DNA from: Deroplatys truncata
Taxonomy: Eukaryota; Arthropoda; Insecta; Mantodea; Mantidae
NCBI GenBank assembly: GCA_030765065.1
Contig: CM060990.1
Coordinates: 663,040,618 to 663,104,617 of the forward strand
DNA length: 64,000 nt
Direction: 5' to 3'
This document shows positions 1 through 10,270 of this stretch, piece after piece. The notes below the pieces were generated by a model. It was given only the letters and a program-made list of their open reading frames with translations. It was not told where the DNA came from and ran no database searches. The first letter of the stretch is position 1. Each line of letters opens with the position of its first letter. The translations under genes and the position numbers were made by a program.

Positions 1-173
1 ACGTTGTGATGGTTATTTTAGGGCCAATTGACCATCACATCGTCCTCCAAATAAAACACGACTAATGGCATTTACTTTCCCCCATATTAGCAAGCAAATT
101 TTATTCAAGATATTTCTACAACGCTTAGTTTTGGAGATATTTTACAGTCTCATCTTAAATGGTCCACCCTGTA
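1..173. mobile_element. Fold-back mariner-type non-autonomous element, cut by window edge
   Basis: The right arm ends in tggtccaccctgta, the reverse complement of the tacagggtggaccat terminus seen at 15910. The first ~25 bases are the inner end of the left arm (gttgtgatggttatttta), so the element is a short hairpin whose left half lies outside the window. Other copies: 13599-14202, 15910-16250 and the right end of the transposase-bearing copy ending near 30142. Confidence 0.75.
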
Positions 174-1695
174 TAGTGTGGCTCTATGCCGAGTTCTAGT
201 AGTGCTACATTTATTAGTGTATTGCTTGTAAATATTTGTAATTGTATGCTTGTATACGTTTTGGAGATAAATACATTCATTCAAATATATTAACAATTAA
301 AACTTCGTTACGAAATTGTCTGTAAAAAGTTTGAAAAGGAGACCTCGTAGCTTTCATTTTGATTGCTGGAAACAGATCGTGCAAGATCGGACATTTTCTA
401 AGACATCTGAAGATGTTGATGGCACAGCGGTGGGAACCCTTCTCGTTTAGCAGCCTTAACGCTTAGCACTAACCTCGTGACATTCCCGAAGTGTGCTATA
501 ATGCCAAGTATAGTACAGACATTAATTCCTTCCTGCTCGTTGATATTTGTCCGTTAGAAACATGTCTCAAGATTTATCTCATGACAGAGAGAAGCGTGAA
601 CATTGACGGGGTCAGATGTAAATTAGCCAGTTGTGACAGCGTTATGGATGAAACTGCCACCGCTACGACCTAAGCTATGGACAGCTTTTTTTGTTCTTTG
701 CATGAATATGCTCATCATTTGAAGGAAGCTAGTAGTTGCGCAATGCAGTGCGCATTAATATGGCGCCTGAACTAGCTTTTTTATACATATAAAGTGATAA
801 AAAGCAACATCACCATGTGACGTGTAAGTCATAACATCGGCAGTTAACCTTTCATTAGTTAAGGCCCGGGGCTTTGTTGGGGATGAGAAAGTGCGATACT
901 TCATTCAGAGACATGTCTTGAGGTCCATCTTGGAAGGGGAGAAAGGCAGCAAATATCAGCTCGGTGCACACGAATGCGAGTGCAACGTCGATGTCTTTGG
1001 GGTTTTGTAGCGTTTATCTGCTTAGTCATCTCTGATGATCAAGGTGATTCAGCATAAGTAATAAATTTTACTTTCCCTTCTCTTAAGAGTAAATGCCTGC
1101 AAGTTTTTTCCATTAGCACTCGTAATTTTTATGAGTAATGAAGATACCACAAGTGGTATTTTGTGCATTGGGAATCTCTAAAGGTTGTTGGTCTCGGCTT
1201 TCCTAATGAAACTTGCGGAAGTTTACAACTCTACTTTATTGTAACTAAAGACTATAAAGTTGCTGGCATGTCGGTTGATTACCCTAGTTACGATTGCTTC
1301 TGCTACTGTGTTGTTAATGAGGAACCTGGTTCGCTCCCAACGGCAGTATATAAGGCATGTAGCAGATGAAGCGATGCCTGGGCGATTTTCCTCAGTGCTG
1401 AAATATGATTCAGAATTACAAAATGTTGATTTATTTTAAGAAAACGAGCACGTACTACAGAGAGTCTGGAGTCAGACTATACCGACTACCCAACGACTCT
1501 GGAATGTTCAGCAGTTGGCGCACCCGACATATCAATAACCGACAAATCAGGGACAACGTAACTGAACTTCATAAATAAAAATAACTATTTGTTTTATGGT
1601 AATGTTTAACGCTCTTTCTTACTACATACGACGCCACAGACGGTGGTCTCTGATGATGCATGAAATAATAATCAGGAAAGAAGATTTGGAAGGAA
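174..1695. other. No recognised feature
   Basis: AT-rich sequence. Only short open frames (the longest about 68 codons) with no family resemblance that I can name; no tRNA-like head or inverted terminal repeat seen. Confidence 0.5.
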
Positions 1696-1862
1696 GTATT
1701 CCAGGACCAAGTTTAGGGTACCTTCCCGCCATTTGTCAGTTATAAAGGCTAAGGAAAACCCCCCACAAAAAAAAAAAACAGTCAGGGTCAGTCAGGTCTT
1801 GGCGGGATATGAACTGACGACTTCCCGTTCACTTAACGACCTCGGTTACCCGTGTCGATCAA
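1696..1862 (-). mobile_element. tRNA-derived SINE fragment
   Basis: The minus strand carries a tRNA-like head at 1862-1795 with an A-box-like part (gggtaaccgaggtcgttaag) and a B-box-like part (cagttcatatcc), followed by the glycine-type linker common to the SINEs here (gactgaccctgactg) and a ggttttcc motif. The body is short and diverged. Low similarity to the better-preserved copies keeps confidence moderate. Confidence 0.5.
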
Positions 1863-2573
1863 AAATAACTTTGTGCACATGGCTTGGCTTACAGGAATTA
1901 TAGATGTTGATAATTTTGACCTAGATTGCAAACACGTTCATTGTATCTCCAAAAGAGGTTTTGGTCCACGAGCAGAAATTATTATTTTCTGCCCTGAAGC
2001 TGTCCTTTTCCTGTTCAAAAATAACCCTCTGGGCTTGACTTTACTCACAAGATTGTGGATAGTTATGATTGAAATCTATCCGACACTTTCTTGTAGAAAA
2101 GTATTTCACATACATATACACAAAAGCCAGCTATTGCAAGGTATACTCATCCATAACAAATAACTTATCACACCATAAAACACAATTTCACTCCTAGCGA
2201 TTGACAAACTTCCATCCCATAAAACTGCCAGAACTCAGCTTCTAAACACACCCACCTTTAGCCGTTAGCTTGAACGAAACTACGGTAGCTACAACATTCT
2301 TTCAGTCCAAGGCGGCTATCCAAAAGTTCTAGTCTAAATCTAAACACGTAATTAGGCAGGTCACTTACAATTCAACCAGTATTTAGTTAATTATGGTGAT
2401 AGGTTTAAGATAGAAAAAAAAGTCATACTTTATCATACTGTAGACTAAAATGCCTGAAAATTATACAATTTATTTTCCAACAACGGTACACAAGGAATTC
2501 CTTCGTAGGTACTCTAGTAAGAAGTCGAAGACTTAAAAAGCACAATAGATTAAAATTTGATACTTTTACTTAT
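1863..2573. other. No recognised feature; one unassigned open frame
   Basis: A 103-codon open frame spans 1852-2163 on the plus strand, overlapping the end of the SINE head. Its translation has no motif I recognise and base composition is like the flanks, so I do not call it a gene. Nothing else seen. Confidence 0.4.
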
Positions 2574-3223
2574 TTAAGGGGAGACTAAGTGGTGAAAATT
2601 TCACAAAAATAATATTTTTATTTTTATGTTGTCTTATAAATTGGAATTTCCTCTTTATTTGATACATATTTTATTATTGTAAGCAATACTTAGACTTTAA
2701 ATATATTTTTAAAAACGGTACTTATCGCCATTTTGTACTGTGACTTCTGCACCACTTTAGAGTTAAACAATCATAACTAATACAGGTTTTGGAATAGAGA
2801 GGTTAACTTTAGCCCAGCTTTTAGAGAAATTTTTCTCTACAAATTGGTACTACTGTTAAGTATGCCAGCTTTGTGTGCTCAAGTCATGTGGTTCCTTTGA
2901 ATTACTTTTCTCAGAAACTATTGAAGTTAGCTAAATTAAATTTTAGGATGAATAAAAATATCTAAGTACTGTTGTGAATCTGCTTTGGTATCAATAACCT
3001 GTTTGGTTATTTTTTAAAAAAGCAATTGCTAATAAATTTCAATCAAAAGATGGAATAATTAAGGAATAAATCCTATCTTCCTAAATAAACAAATATAGAA
3101 TTAGATCAGTGAACTTGAAGGCACACATCTATAACCTCAATATTTCAGTGTGATATCTCAGTTTCTGGAATAATGGCCTTCGAATTTAGCATATTTAACA
3201 TAGGGTTTTTAGTCTGCCCTTAA
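2574..3223. mobile_element. TTAA-flanked short DNA transposon (GGGGA-type ends)
   Basis: The left end is TTAA followed by ggggagactaagtgg; the right end is ttttagtctgccc followed by TTAA. The inverted ends agree at 10 of the first 11 bases (ggggagactaa against gggcagactaa) and the TTAA is on both sides, at 2574-2577 and 3220-3223. The interior, 642 bp, is AT-rich and non-coding. TTAA duplication is typical of piggyBac and Kolobok elements; the interior does not say which. A related end structure occurs at 27291-28164. Confidence 0.65.
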
Positions 3224-3725
3224 AGAAACTGACGTACGATTTATTGCTATAGGCTTATGCAATACTATTACTCCCTGATGCGCAGGATTTGGTATGGCAT
3301 GTGCAGAAATTCTGTAATCCTGCTGAAGAAGTCTTGATCTGAAAGAAACTATTGGGGGAGACATTTGTATGCTTTTATGGAAACAAGTGTAGCACTTTAT
3401 GACATATAATTAACCGGTTTGTTACAATTAAGAACATGCCAGAAGATAGGTAATTTTTTTTTTTTTTTTTTTTTTTTTTGCTTTTGTTGTAACGTTAATT
3501 TGAGTAACGAATTTTAATAATTATTTTCGCAAATTATTTACAAGTACTGTTGTCTGAAATTATAAACACATATAAGCCTCTCAAACGTGATAATTACGTT
3601 GGTAATATAAATTAGATCAAGTGATGCTATGCTGAAACAAACGAAGCAGGAAATAAAACATACTCCTGTATAATAAGAAATCCTGAGTCCCTTGGAGAAT
3701 CTTTGTTACAAAAGAATTGAAGAAC
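3224..3725. other. Non-coding, with a poly-T run
   Basis: About 28 consecutive T at 3452-3479. No coding or structured element recognised otherwise. Confidence 0.5.
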
Positions 3726-3726
3726 A

Positions 3727-4246
3727 GAGCGGGGTGGCTCATGCAGTAACGTCTGTGGCCCGTATTCGGGAGGTCCCGTGATCAGATCCCGTAGGCTGAC
3801 CAATCTGATTGGGGTTTATTTCCGGTTTCCCTCAGCCAAGGTAAATGCCAGATTGGATACTTAATACCGTGACCCAAAGTTCCCCTTAAGCCTAAAACAA
3901 TAGTAAACATGAAAAATAGATGGTAATAACGAATACTCTGCCATCTATCCACAGATAAAGAAAGTAGGTCGACTGAACGACACCCTAATGCCATCTGTCC
4001 GACACGTGCAGAAGCAGAAATACAGTTGCCTTGCACTAAGGTCTGTGGATACGTATTGAAGCTGTCATCTGCCCGGCACAAGTAGAATCAGAGATACAGT
4101 TGCCTAGCGCTAAGGCCTCCGTGTATGCCTGGCGAGGCACGATGGCATGACACCTAGAAAGCTAACTGTTCGCCACAAACCGAGCCACGAGGTATCTCTA
4201 ACGGATCCATCACGATATGACCACGTAGTTAAAGCGACTGGAAGTA
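3727..4246 (+). mobile_element. SINE, undeleted relative of the 22-24 kb array element
   Basis: Head: gagcggggtggctcatgcag (A-box region) and a tRNA-like gtgatcagatcccg, then gaccaatctgattgggg and a ttccctcagcc motif. The body carries paired blocks with the text gatacagttgcct and ctgtccgacacgtgcagaag. The reverse complement of 3860-4240 lines up block by block with both flanks of the tandem array at 22148-24473, including the 3' end around ttaaagcgact. It is therefore a single-copy form of the element that gave rise to that array. Confidence 0.75.
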
Positions 4247-4712
4247 AATAGGCCAAAAGATTGAAGTGGGGGAATAAACCAAATAGTTCTGATTATTTAA
4301 GCTCTAAACTGGGCCAGTTCTAGGTTTTTAACAATGGAATTAGTTATCGAGGCATTAACTTTTTTTCAATTAGGGATATTTTTTCAGTCAACGGTATATA
4401 CATTTTATATAATTAAATAGACGTTCTTAGAAGATGAAGATTATAAAAACAGCTTTGCTTTAAATTGGAACAAAGGATATTCAAACGTCAGTTTGTATGT
4501 TGTAAACCTTACAGTGGAAACAAAACTCAAAATAATTCAAGGCAAAAAATAACTCCACATCTTGCATTTAAATATTGCGCTACACCATGTCACATAATCC
4601 ATTTTAGTCACAAGTATTTTGCCATTTTAGCCAAAACTTGTCTCCATATCCATTAACAATTATGTAGGCTTGTGTACATTTACATTCTAAATTCAAGAAT
4701 ATTCTAATAGTA
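4247..4712. other. No recognised feature
   Basis: AT-rich sequence with no motif, repeat end or persuasive reading frame. Confidence 0.5.
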
Positions 4713-4836
4713 TATTATGCAACGAGACTATAATGGCAGTAATTAAAACGCGAGTATTATTATTAACCGAGCCAGCGAAGCGAGGTTAATAATTATCATA
4801 CGAGCGTTTTAATCACCATTATAGTCAAGTTTCATA
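4713..4836. repeat. Palindromic (hairpin) element
   Basis: Arms of about 43 bases (4726-4768 and 4784-4826) are nearly perfect reverse complements: both begin or end with gactataatgg and both carry attaaaacg and attaacc. The loop is a GC-rich gagccagcgaagcga segment. The outer bases (atgcaac) resemble those of the second small palindrome at 7466-7553. It may be a very short non-autonomous transposon. Confidence 0.7.
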
Positions 4837-4992
4837 CGACTGTTTATGCTGACCGTGTATCTAAATTAAAGGTTTCATAAGTATTCGTTTCTGGTTCGAG
4901 TGATGTGTTACAATCGTTATTCCTTTATCTAGGGTTACAATACAAATGACCTTGTAGCACCTGACATTTTCTGAGAACGAATTTATACCTTT

Positions 4993-5139
4993 TTATATTC
5001 TCCAATCCATGAATTGTGAATAGAATTTCTCGTACATCTTTCTTGACTTTTGTGGCAACAAGTTATTGGTAAGATTGAGTGCTTTTGTCGTAATTTCTTG
5101 GGGTGTAAGTTGAATGTCACTGTTACTAGTGTCAGACAT
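4993..5139 (-). pseudogene. N-terminal fragment of a Crypton-like tyrosine recombinase (tentative)
   Basis: On the minus strand a 48-codon frame from an ATG at 5139 reads MSDTSNSDIQ and then NLLPQKSRKMYEKFYSQFMDW before a stop. The pattern LLPxKSrxxYEKxYxxFmxW is one I know from the N-terminal core-binding region of Crypton-type and related transposon tyrosine recombinases of insects. The catalytic domain is absent downstream, so this is a remnant. The open frame also extends upstream of the ATG, without recognisable content. The assignment rests on one motif, so another transposon protein with the same N-terminal helix pair is possible. Confidence 0.4.
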
Positions 5140-5149
5140 GTTGACTAAA

Positions 5150-7465
5150 CTCACACTAGTACCGTTGTCGATCGAAACGAGAATAATCGATACTTGCGCT
5201 TTCACAATGTTACGTGGCCACTTCTGTTTGGTCGAATACCAATACTTTAATGACAGGTGTACTTTAATGAGGCCCATTAGAGTACTGCTACCAGTCGTAT
5301 AAATACTACATTTTGGCATGGCCGAGCATAAAGAACTTTAATTGCTCATGTACGTTGCCCGTTAAAGCTCTTAGAGCCATTTTAAAACTATTTTAAGTAG
5401 TGAAGTAGGCGAACTGTAGACCTAAAGCAATAAATGCGATAGTGAACCGTTATGGCATATTTGCTAGAAAAAAATTCTGATGAAGTTGCGAAATCTGGGC
5501 TCCCCCCCCCCCGCTTACTGTAAACATGGGAATGTAACTCCAGCTAATTCATGTCTCATAAAATTATTTTAAACCAAAAAGCTCATGAAGTTTGTCTTAA
5601 CGGGACTAATGTGTTCGAAGTCAAGATTCCAGATTTTTATTAGCTTTGAAGTAATTGGATTGCTTTTATCGAGATGTCTTAAAAAACGTTAACGTGATTA
5701 AAATGCGGATAACTTCCAGTTTTTTGCTAGAGAAAAGTTCCTTAATACCTGAAATTTGGAAAATCCACATTATATACTGTTAAAATTTATTCCAGTTATT
5801 ACACAAAATAACAGTAATATTTTTGCCATGTTTCAAAATTGTAGCTTTTATGCTTATTTAAACACTAATTGTTTATTCTGTAAATTTTAATTCTGTTAAA
5901 ACGCTCAACACGATGCATTTTTAAAAATATTCATAAAAGAAATTCAGGTTTTACAGTAAATGAGTTTACAAAAATATCTATCATATCAGATTTTTTATAT
6001 TAACCCCTAATTATTGTAAAAAATTATGAATTTTTGTACTCCCCAAAATTCTTGATTTTTCAAAAGTTATGTATTTATTTCTCTCAATTGGAGCATTATT
6101 TAAAAAAATATATGGTAATTTTCTTTATTGTACTTTTGAGAGGCAGTGCAAAAATATTGAAACAAATTAGCACAAACATTTATCATATGCAGCATTTGGA
6201 GTATAGAAAAATTGCTTGAAAAAAAAGCTTAAGTTGGGCGTGTTTATTAATAAGCATACGCCTATCCATTTATACCTTCACTTAATTAGTGGTTTAAATG
6301 CGCCAGGTTGGAAAAAAATCTATATGTTTTCTCAAAGCTTAGAATTCATATTATTTTATTATGAAAAATTTTAATTTCACAATTTTGATCAAATGAAGTT
6401 TACCGCAAGACCATGACATTTTAATACTTGCGGTACACTTCTAATTGCACGGTTTCGTGACCTTCCTAGTATAAGAATATATGCGTTTAATCTACGTCCC
6501 GTATAAGAAATTAACATTAGAAAGCAACGATTCGTTAATATGCCGTTAATAATCAAAAGAAATAGGAGGGTGTTCGTTTTTACTTTAGAAGAATAAAGAA
6601 GTTCGATACCCTAATTGCTACTTTGTTAAGAGACTGACTCAGACATTGATTCATCCAGCTCTTAGTAACATCATAAAATTGATTAGCAACGGCTTTCGTA
6701 ATAAACGGTTAAATTTGCTTTAATCTGCATCTTCCTTGGGTAAGACATCAAGGATATTGCGTAGTAACAATTGCATTTCTACACCTTACCGAGCATGACA
6801 ATGATTTATGGCATGCAGTCGCTGGAGACAATTCTAAATCTAATTTGATGTACAATTATGTTACTGTGTGCGCTCTGTCTATGCTTTTGCCCAAGATCCA
6901 TAAGCATAAAGAGATGAATGGATAGTCACATATACATTTGCTCAATGAAGCAAATTTTACTGGATAAGATAAATACTAGCTTTCATCTAATGGAAGTGCA
7001 CTCCTACTTCGTGTACAATATGTCATCATACACTCCATGCTTCACTATAACTTTTTAGGTTGACCACGCTATAATACATGTGACGTAACTGAACTGTAAT
7101 GGCATCCATTATGCTTTAGCGACTCGTTATGATCGCGCACAGCCCATACCTTTTAACACCTTCAAATGTCCACTGCGATCCATTCCCAAGATAAACACTG
7201 AAATGTGTATATTTAAAGCAAAATAAGCTCTGTTCATTGTAATGTTAATATTCTAATAAATTTAGTTCATTTCTTCTGCTTAAATATGTCTTGTTTTCAC
7301 GTTACCCACAATAAAATCAATAAATACGGCATGGATTCAACAGTACTGCCACCTGTTGCACTACTCGCTTGCCAGGTCCTGCGAGCATTTAATTACACAT
7401 AATTAAGGTAAGATCTTTTTGTAAACACTCAAAGTTTTGAAATTTTAGTGTGGTCGACCAAAATT
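5150..7465. other. AT-rich, no recognised feature
   Basis: More than 2 kb with a run of C at 5503-5512 and poly-A/T tracts but no gene, SINE head or terminal repeat that I can support. It lies between the two small palindromes that share the TATGCAAC start. Confidence 0.45.
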
Positions 7466-7553
7466 TGTATGCAACTTGACTATAATGGTAATTAAGAAGC
7501 TCGTATGAAAATGATGAAACTCGTGCCGTAATTATAGGTCTTGTTGCATAATA
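7466..7553. repeat. Second palindromic element of the TATGCAAC type
   Basis: Begins tatgcaacttgactataa and ends ttataggtcttgttgcata, inverted copies with a few differences around a short centre. The gactataatgg motif is shared with 4713-4836. Either two independent hairpin insertions or the two ends of one 2.84-kb element. Confidence 0.55.
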
Positions 7554-7659
7554 CTTATACTATTTTAAGTTGACCTTAGGCTGTTATTGAAAAGTAGGAG
7601 TATTAAAACGAAACGTAATGGTATCATATTTATATTAACATTAAAAACACATTCGCATA

Positions 7660-8645
7660 ACATTCTCTGCTCACTCTTCTACCTGTACAAACTATTCTTA
7701 CACAATCTTCTTCTGTCCTCTTAGTGTTAATCGAAATACACTTTCATTACACATTCACACAAGGTATAAGGAGGATACGGTAGGCTAAAGCGATAGAATT
7801 TTAAACAGAGGATCCCTATGTGCTCGCCTCTCGCCAAGGCGGCTCGAGTTCAATCCCAGGGAACCGCATGTGGGATTTGTGATGGATGAAGCGGTGTCTG
7901 GGCGGGTTTTCTCTGGTTTCCCCCGCCATTCATTCCACCAATTGTTTCATCACATTTCCTTCCATTTGTCTCACCGTCATTTCATATCATCTCCTTCCTC
8001 ACTCATACCAGGCTTCGGGCTGATCACCCATTCTCTCTAATCCATAGTCTGTGCTCCTCGACAGGAGTCTGACCCCAGACACCCGCTTGTAAGTCCTGTG
8101 GGTGTAAGCCCTAACAACAGGGAGGGTAAACAGAGAAAGAGGAATCGCTATGTGATGCCTTTGAAATTCCATACTTCTCGCACGATCACGAGAAAAATCT
8201 AACAGCCACATACCACTTGCTAAAAGTATAAGTATTTGAAAAGTCAAAATGAGGAATATCTCTAAAATGGTCACGGCCACCAAAAAGTTGTGTTTGACAT
8301 AAATTGTGTGCTTTAACGTATGCAGCATTTTTCTAAAAAAGACTTCACAAGCTATTCCCAGAAAATTCAAAGTAAACACCTTGTTTGTCATGAAAATATC
8401 TTAAGCATACGCTATTTTAATCTAAATTATTAGAGATTTTTTTTTATAAAATGACAACTAAAACTTTTCCATGTAAAGAATAGTTTGAGGTGGGTATTTT
8501 GTTGAAAATTTTAATGTGTCGTATACTGAATTTAAATACCAGGTTTGGTATTTAATCCACTTTTCGTTAAATTCGCATGCGCGTTTCTCTAAAAATGCTT
8601 TTTTTTTCTGTTTTGGATTTAGGAACCTCAAGCCGCGAGTATCTT
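7660..8645 (+). repeat. ~0.9 kb interspersed repeat family, diverged copy split by a SINE
   Basis: The first part (ctgtacaaactattcttac, then gttaatcgaaatacac) and the later part (gaggaatatctctaaaatgg, tttgacataaattgtg, atgaaaatatcttaagc) match in order the copy at 37812-38692. A SINE at 7800-8112 sits between them. The 3' end is lost at the next SINE (8657). Confidence 0.65.
7800..8112 (+). mobile_element. tRNA-derived SINE with ACCCCAGACACCC-type tail
   Basis: The B-box-like gttcaatcccagggaac starts the recognisable part, followed by gtctgggcgggttttctc, cattcattccaccaatt, ccaggcttcgggctgatcac and a tail with ctcctcgacaggagtctg. A minus-strand copy at 61283-61545 matches throughout, and 21770-22068 and 47454-47720 share the gctgatcacccat part of the body. 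Confidence 0.7.
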
Positions 8646-8656
8646 ATATTTACCGA

Positions 8657-8905
8657 GCAAGTTGGCTCCGCGTTAACGTTTGAGGCTCGTATTCGGAATA
8701 TCCCGGGTTCGATCCCCGTCGACCGCCCATTCTGACATTGAGTTTTACGTAATATTCCCTCGTAGGTAGGCGAATGCTGTGGTGGTCTCTCATCTAACGC
8801 GATTTCCTTTCCCTCATTTCCTATTCATTCCGTTTCCTTCTCATCTTTCAGGTGTGCTTCTAGATTTCATGGTGTGTGGCGGTGCCGAATAGATGGCGCC
8901 GAAGC
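8657..8905 (+). mobile_element. tRNA-derived SINE (short)
   Basis: The head runs accgagcaagttggctccgc and the B-box-like gggttcgatccccgtc, followed by gaccgcccattctgac. It is related to the SINEs at 50853-51402 and 56672-57187, which share the gaccgcccaatctgac linker and the gtaggcgaatgc block, but the long 3' body of those copies is missing. Confidence 0.65.
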
Positions 8906-8909
8906 TTGC

Positions 8910-9330
8910 TAGGGATGGGCAGAAAATAACCAAACGGTTACTTTGTAACGGTTACCAAAGTAACGAATACAAAGTAACTAGTTAATAACGGTTACCAAAA
9001 TAACGATTACAAAGTAACTAGTTACCAAATTAACGAATACAAAGTAACTAGTTATCCAATAACGGTTATCAAAGTAACGATTACGAAGTAACTAGTTACC
9101 CAGTAACGGCTACCACAGAAACGGCTACAAAGTAACTACTTGCCCAATAACGGTTACCAAAGTAACGATTACGAAGTAGCTAGTTACCCAATAACGGTTA
9201 CCAAAGTAACTGGTTACGCAATAACGGCTACCAAAGTAACGACACGACACAATGTAACTGGTTACCAATAACACTAACAAAGTAATGAATACAAAGTAAC
9301 CAGTTACCCAATAACGGTTACCAACCTGGC
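8910..9330 (+). mobile_element. hAT-like terminus with AACGGTTAC-rich subterminal tandem array
   Basis: Starts tagggatgggcagaaaataa, which is the inverse of the right end of the hAT-like element at 34407. It is followed by roughly nine imperfect ~40-45-bp units built from aacggttaccaaagtaacga and tacaaagtaactagttac. No matching right terminus was found downstream, so this is a truncated or rearranged copy. The repeat wording is shared with 30230-30370 and 33310-34390. Confidence 0.6.
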
Positions 9331-9796
9331 TACAGAACCAAAGCTATGCTGGGAGTTAACCTAATAAGCGTAGCGATAATACTGCTTGTCTTCTGTATTT
9401 ATTTAATACTAGGGTACCAACAAGTGAGCTTATTGTAAATCTCACTATGTCTCTGGAACGCATAGCATAAACTTAGTAGACTCCAGCATTTAGGAACTCG
9501 TATTAAATTGGTAACTGCATACTATTTGTGCAGCAGAACACGCATCTACTGTTGGAGTAACTTTTCTCAAATAGCTACTCGGTGGCCTGTGGTGGAGGTT
9601 TGGAATGTCATTTGTACTAACAGACTATTCTCAGACAATTTTGCGTGTCGTTATCATTGCTTTAAATTCCACCCCATGGGCCCAGGTCCGGGTTTAGATA
9701 AATTACTCGGCTAACATGTTTTGGAAGGTAATTGAAATAGTTACGCGAAGTTAAATTCTGTGGAGAAAGGTTTTGACCATGCCTGTTGTACATTGT
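9331..9796. other. No recognised feature
   Basis: No motif or repeat boundary seen. A 68-codon open frame at 9508-9714 has no recognisable content. Confidence 0.45.
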
Positions 9797-10270
9797 TTGT
9801 TTATTTATTTATTTACCCTGGTAGAGGTCAAGGCCATGGGGCCTTTTCTTCTAACTCTCCAGGCAATACAATACAATACAATATAACATAATGAACATAC
9901 AAAGGTCCAACAAAGATGTTAAAATGAAGAAAAGAAAAATGCTATACAATATAACATTGAAAAGCATAAACCTACAAAGATCTTAAGACGAGGAAAAGAA
10001 AAAATGATAACCAAATTCTTTTTTAAACGGAATATTCCTATAGGTAAAAAGAATTACTTTATATTAGTTGCTAGCACGTAAAATAATAGCAATAATAAAT
10101 GAATGTTGCGAGATATTTGTCATTATACAATAGCAGCAGATTAGTTAGACTATAAACGTATGCCTAACTTTCCCTCTTGAGCCGTACAACGTTCCGGCAG
10201 TCCCTTGTGTTTTCCGGTAGGGAATTTCACAGGCGAGCTAATGCAATTGTGAATACGGTGAATAGAAGAT
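9797..10270 (-). pseudogene. 3' end of a CR1/L2-like LINE (C-terminus plus AAAT tail)
   Basis: Read on the minus strand, 10265-10180 gives FTIALARL, a stop where tryptophan is usual, then NSLPENTRDCRN, matching the RLWNSLP block that closes the reverse-transcriptase protein of many CR1, L2 and Jockey-type LINEs. About 370 bases further the sequence reads aggccttgacctctacc-like text (9815-9850) and ends in AAATAAATAAATAAA at 9815-9797, a simple 3' repeat tail typical of these LINEs. The tryptophan codon has become TGA, so the element is dead. Sequence upstream (10270-10600) is too decayed to assign. Confidence 0.55.

Noticed and set aside
1852-2163. 103-codon open frame
   Set aside because: No motif, no codon-use contrast and it starts inside a SINE head; chance is the simpler reading.
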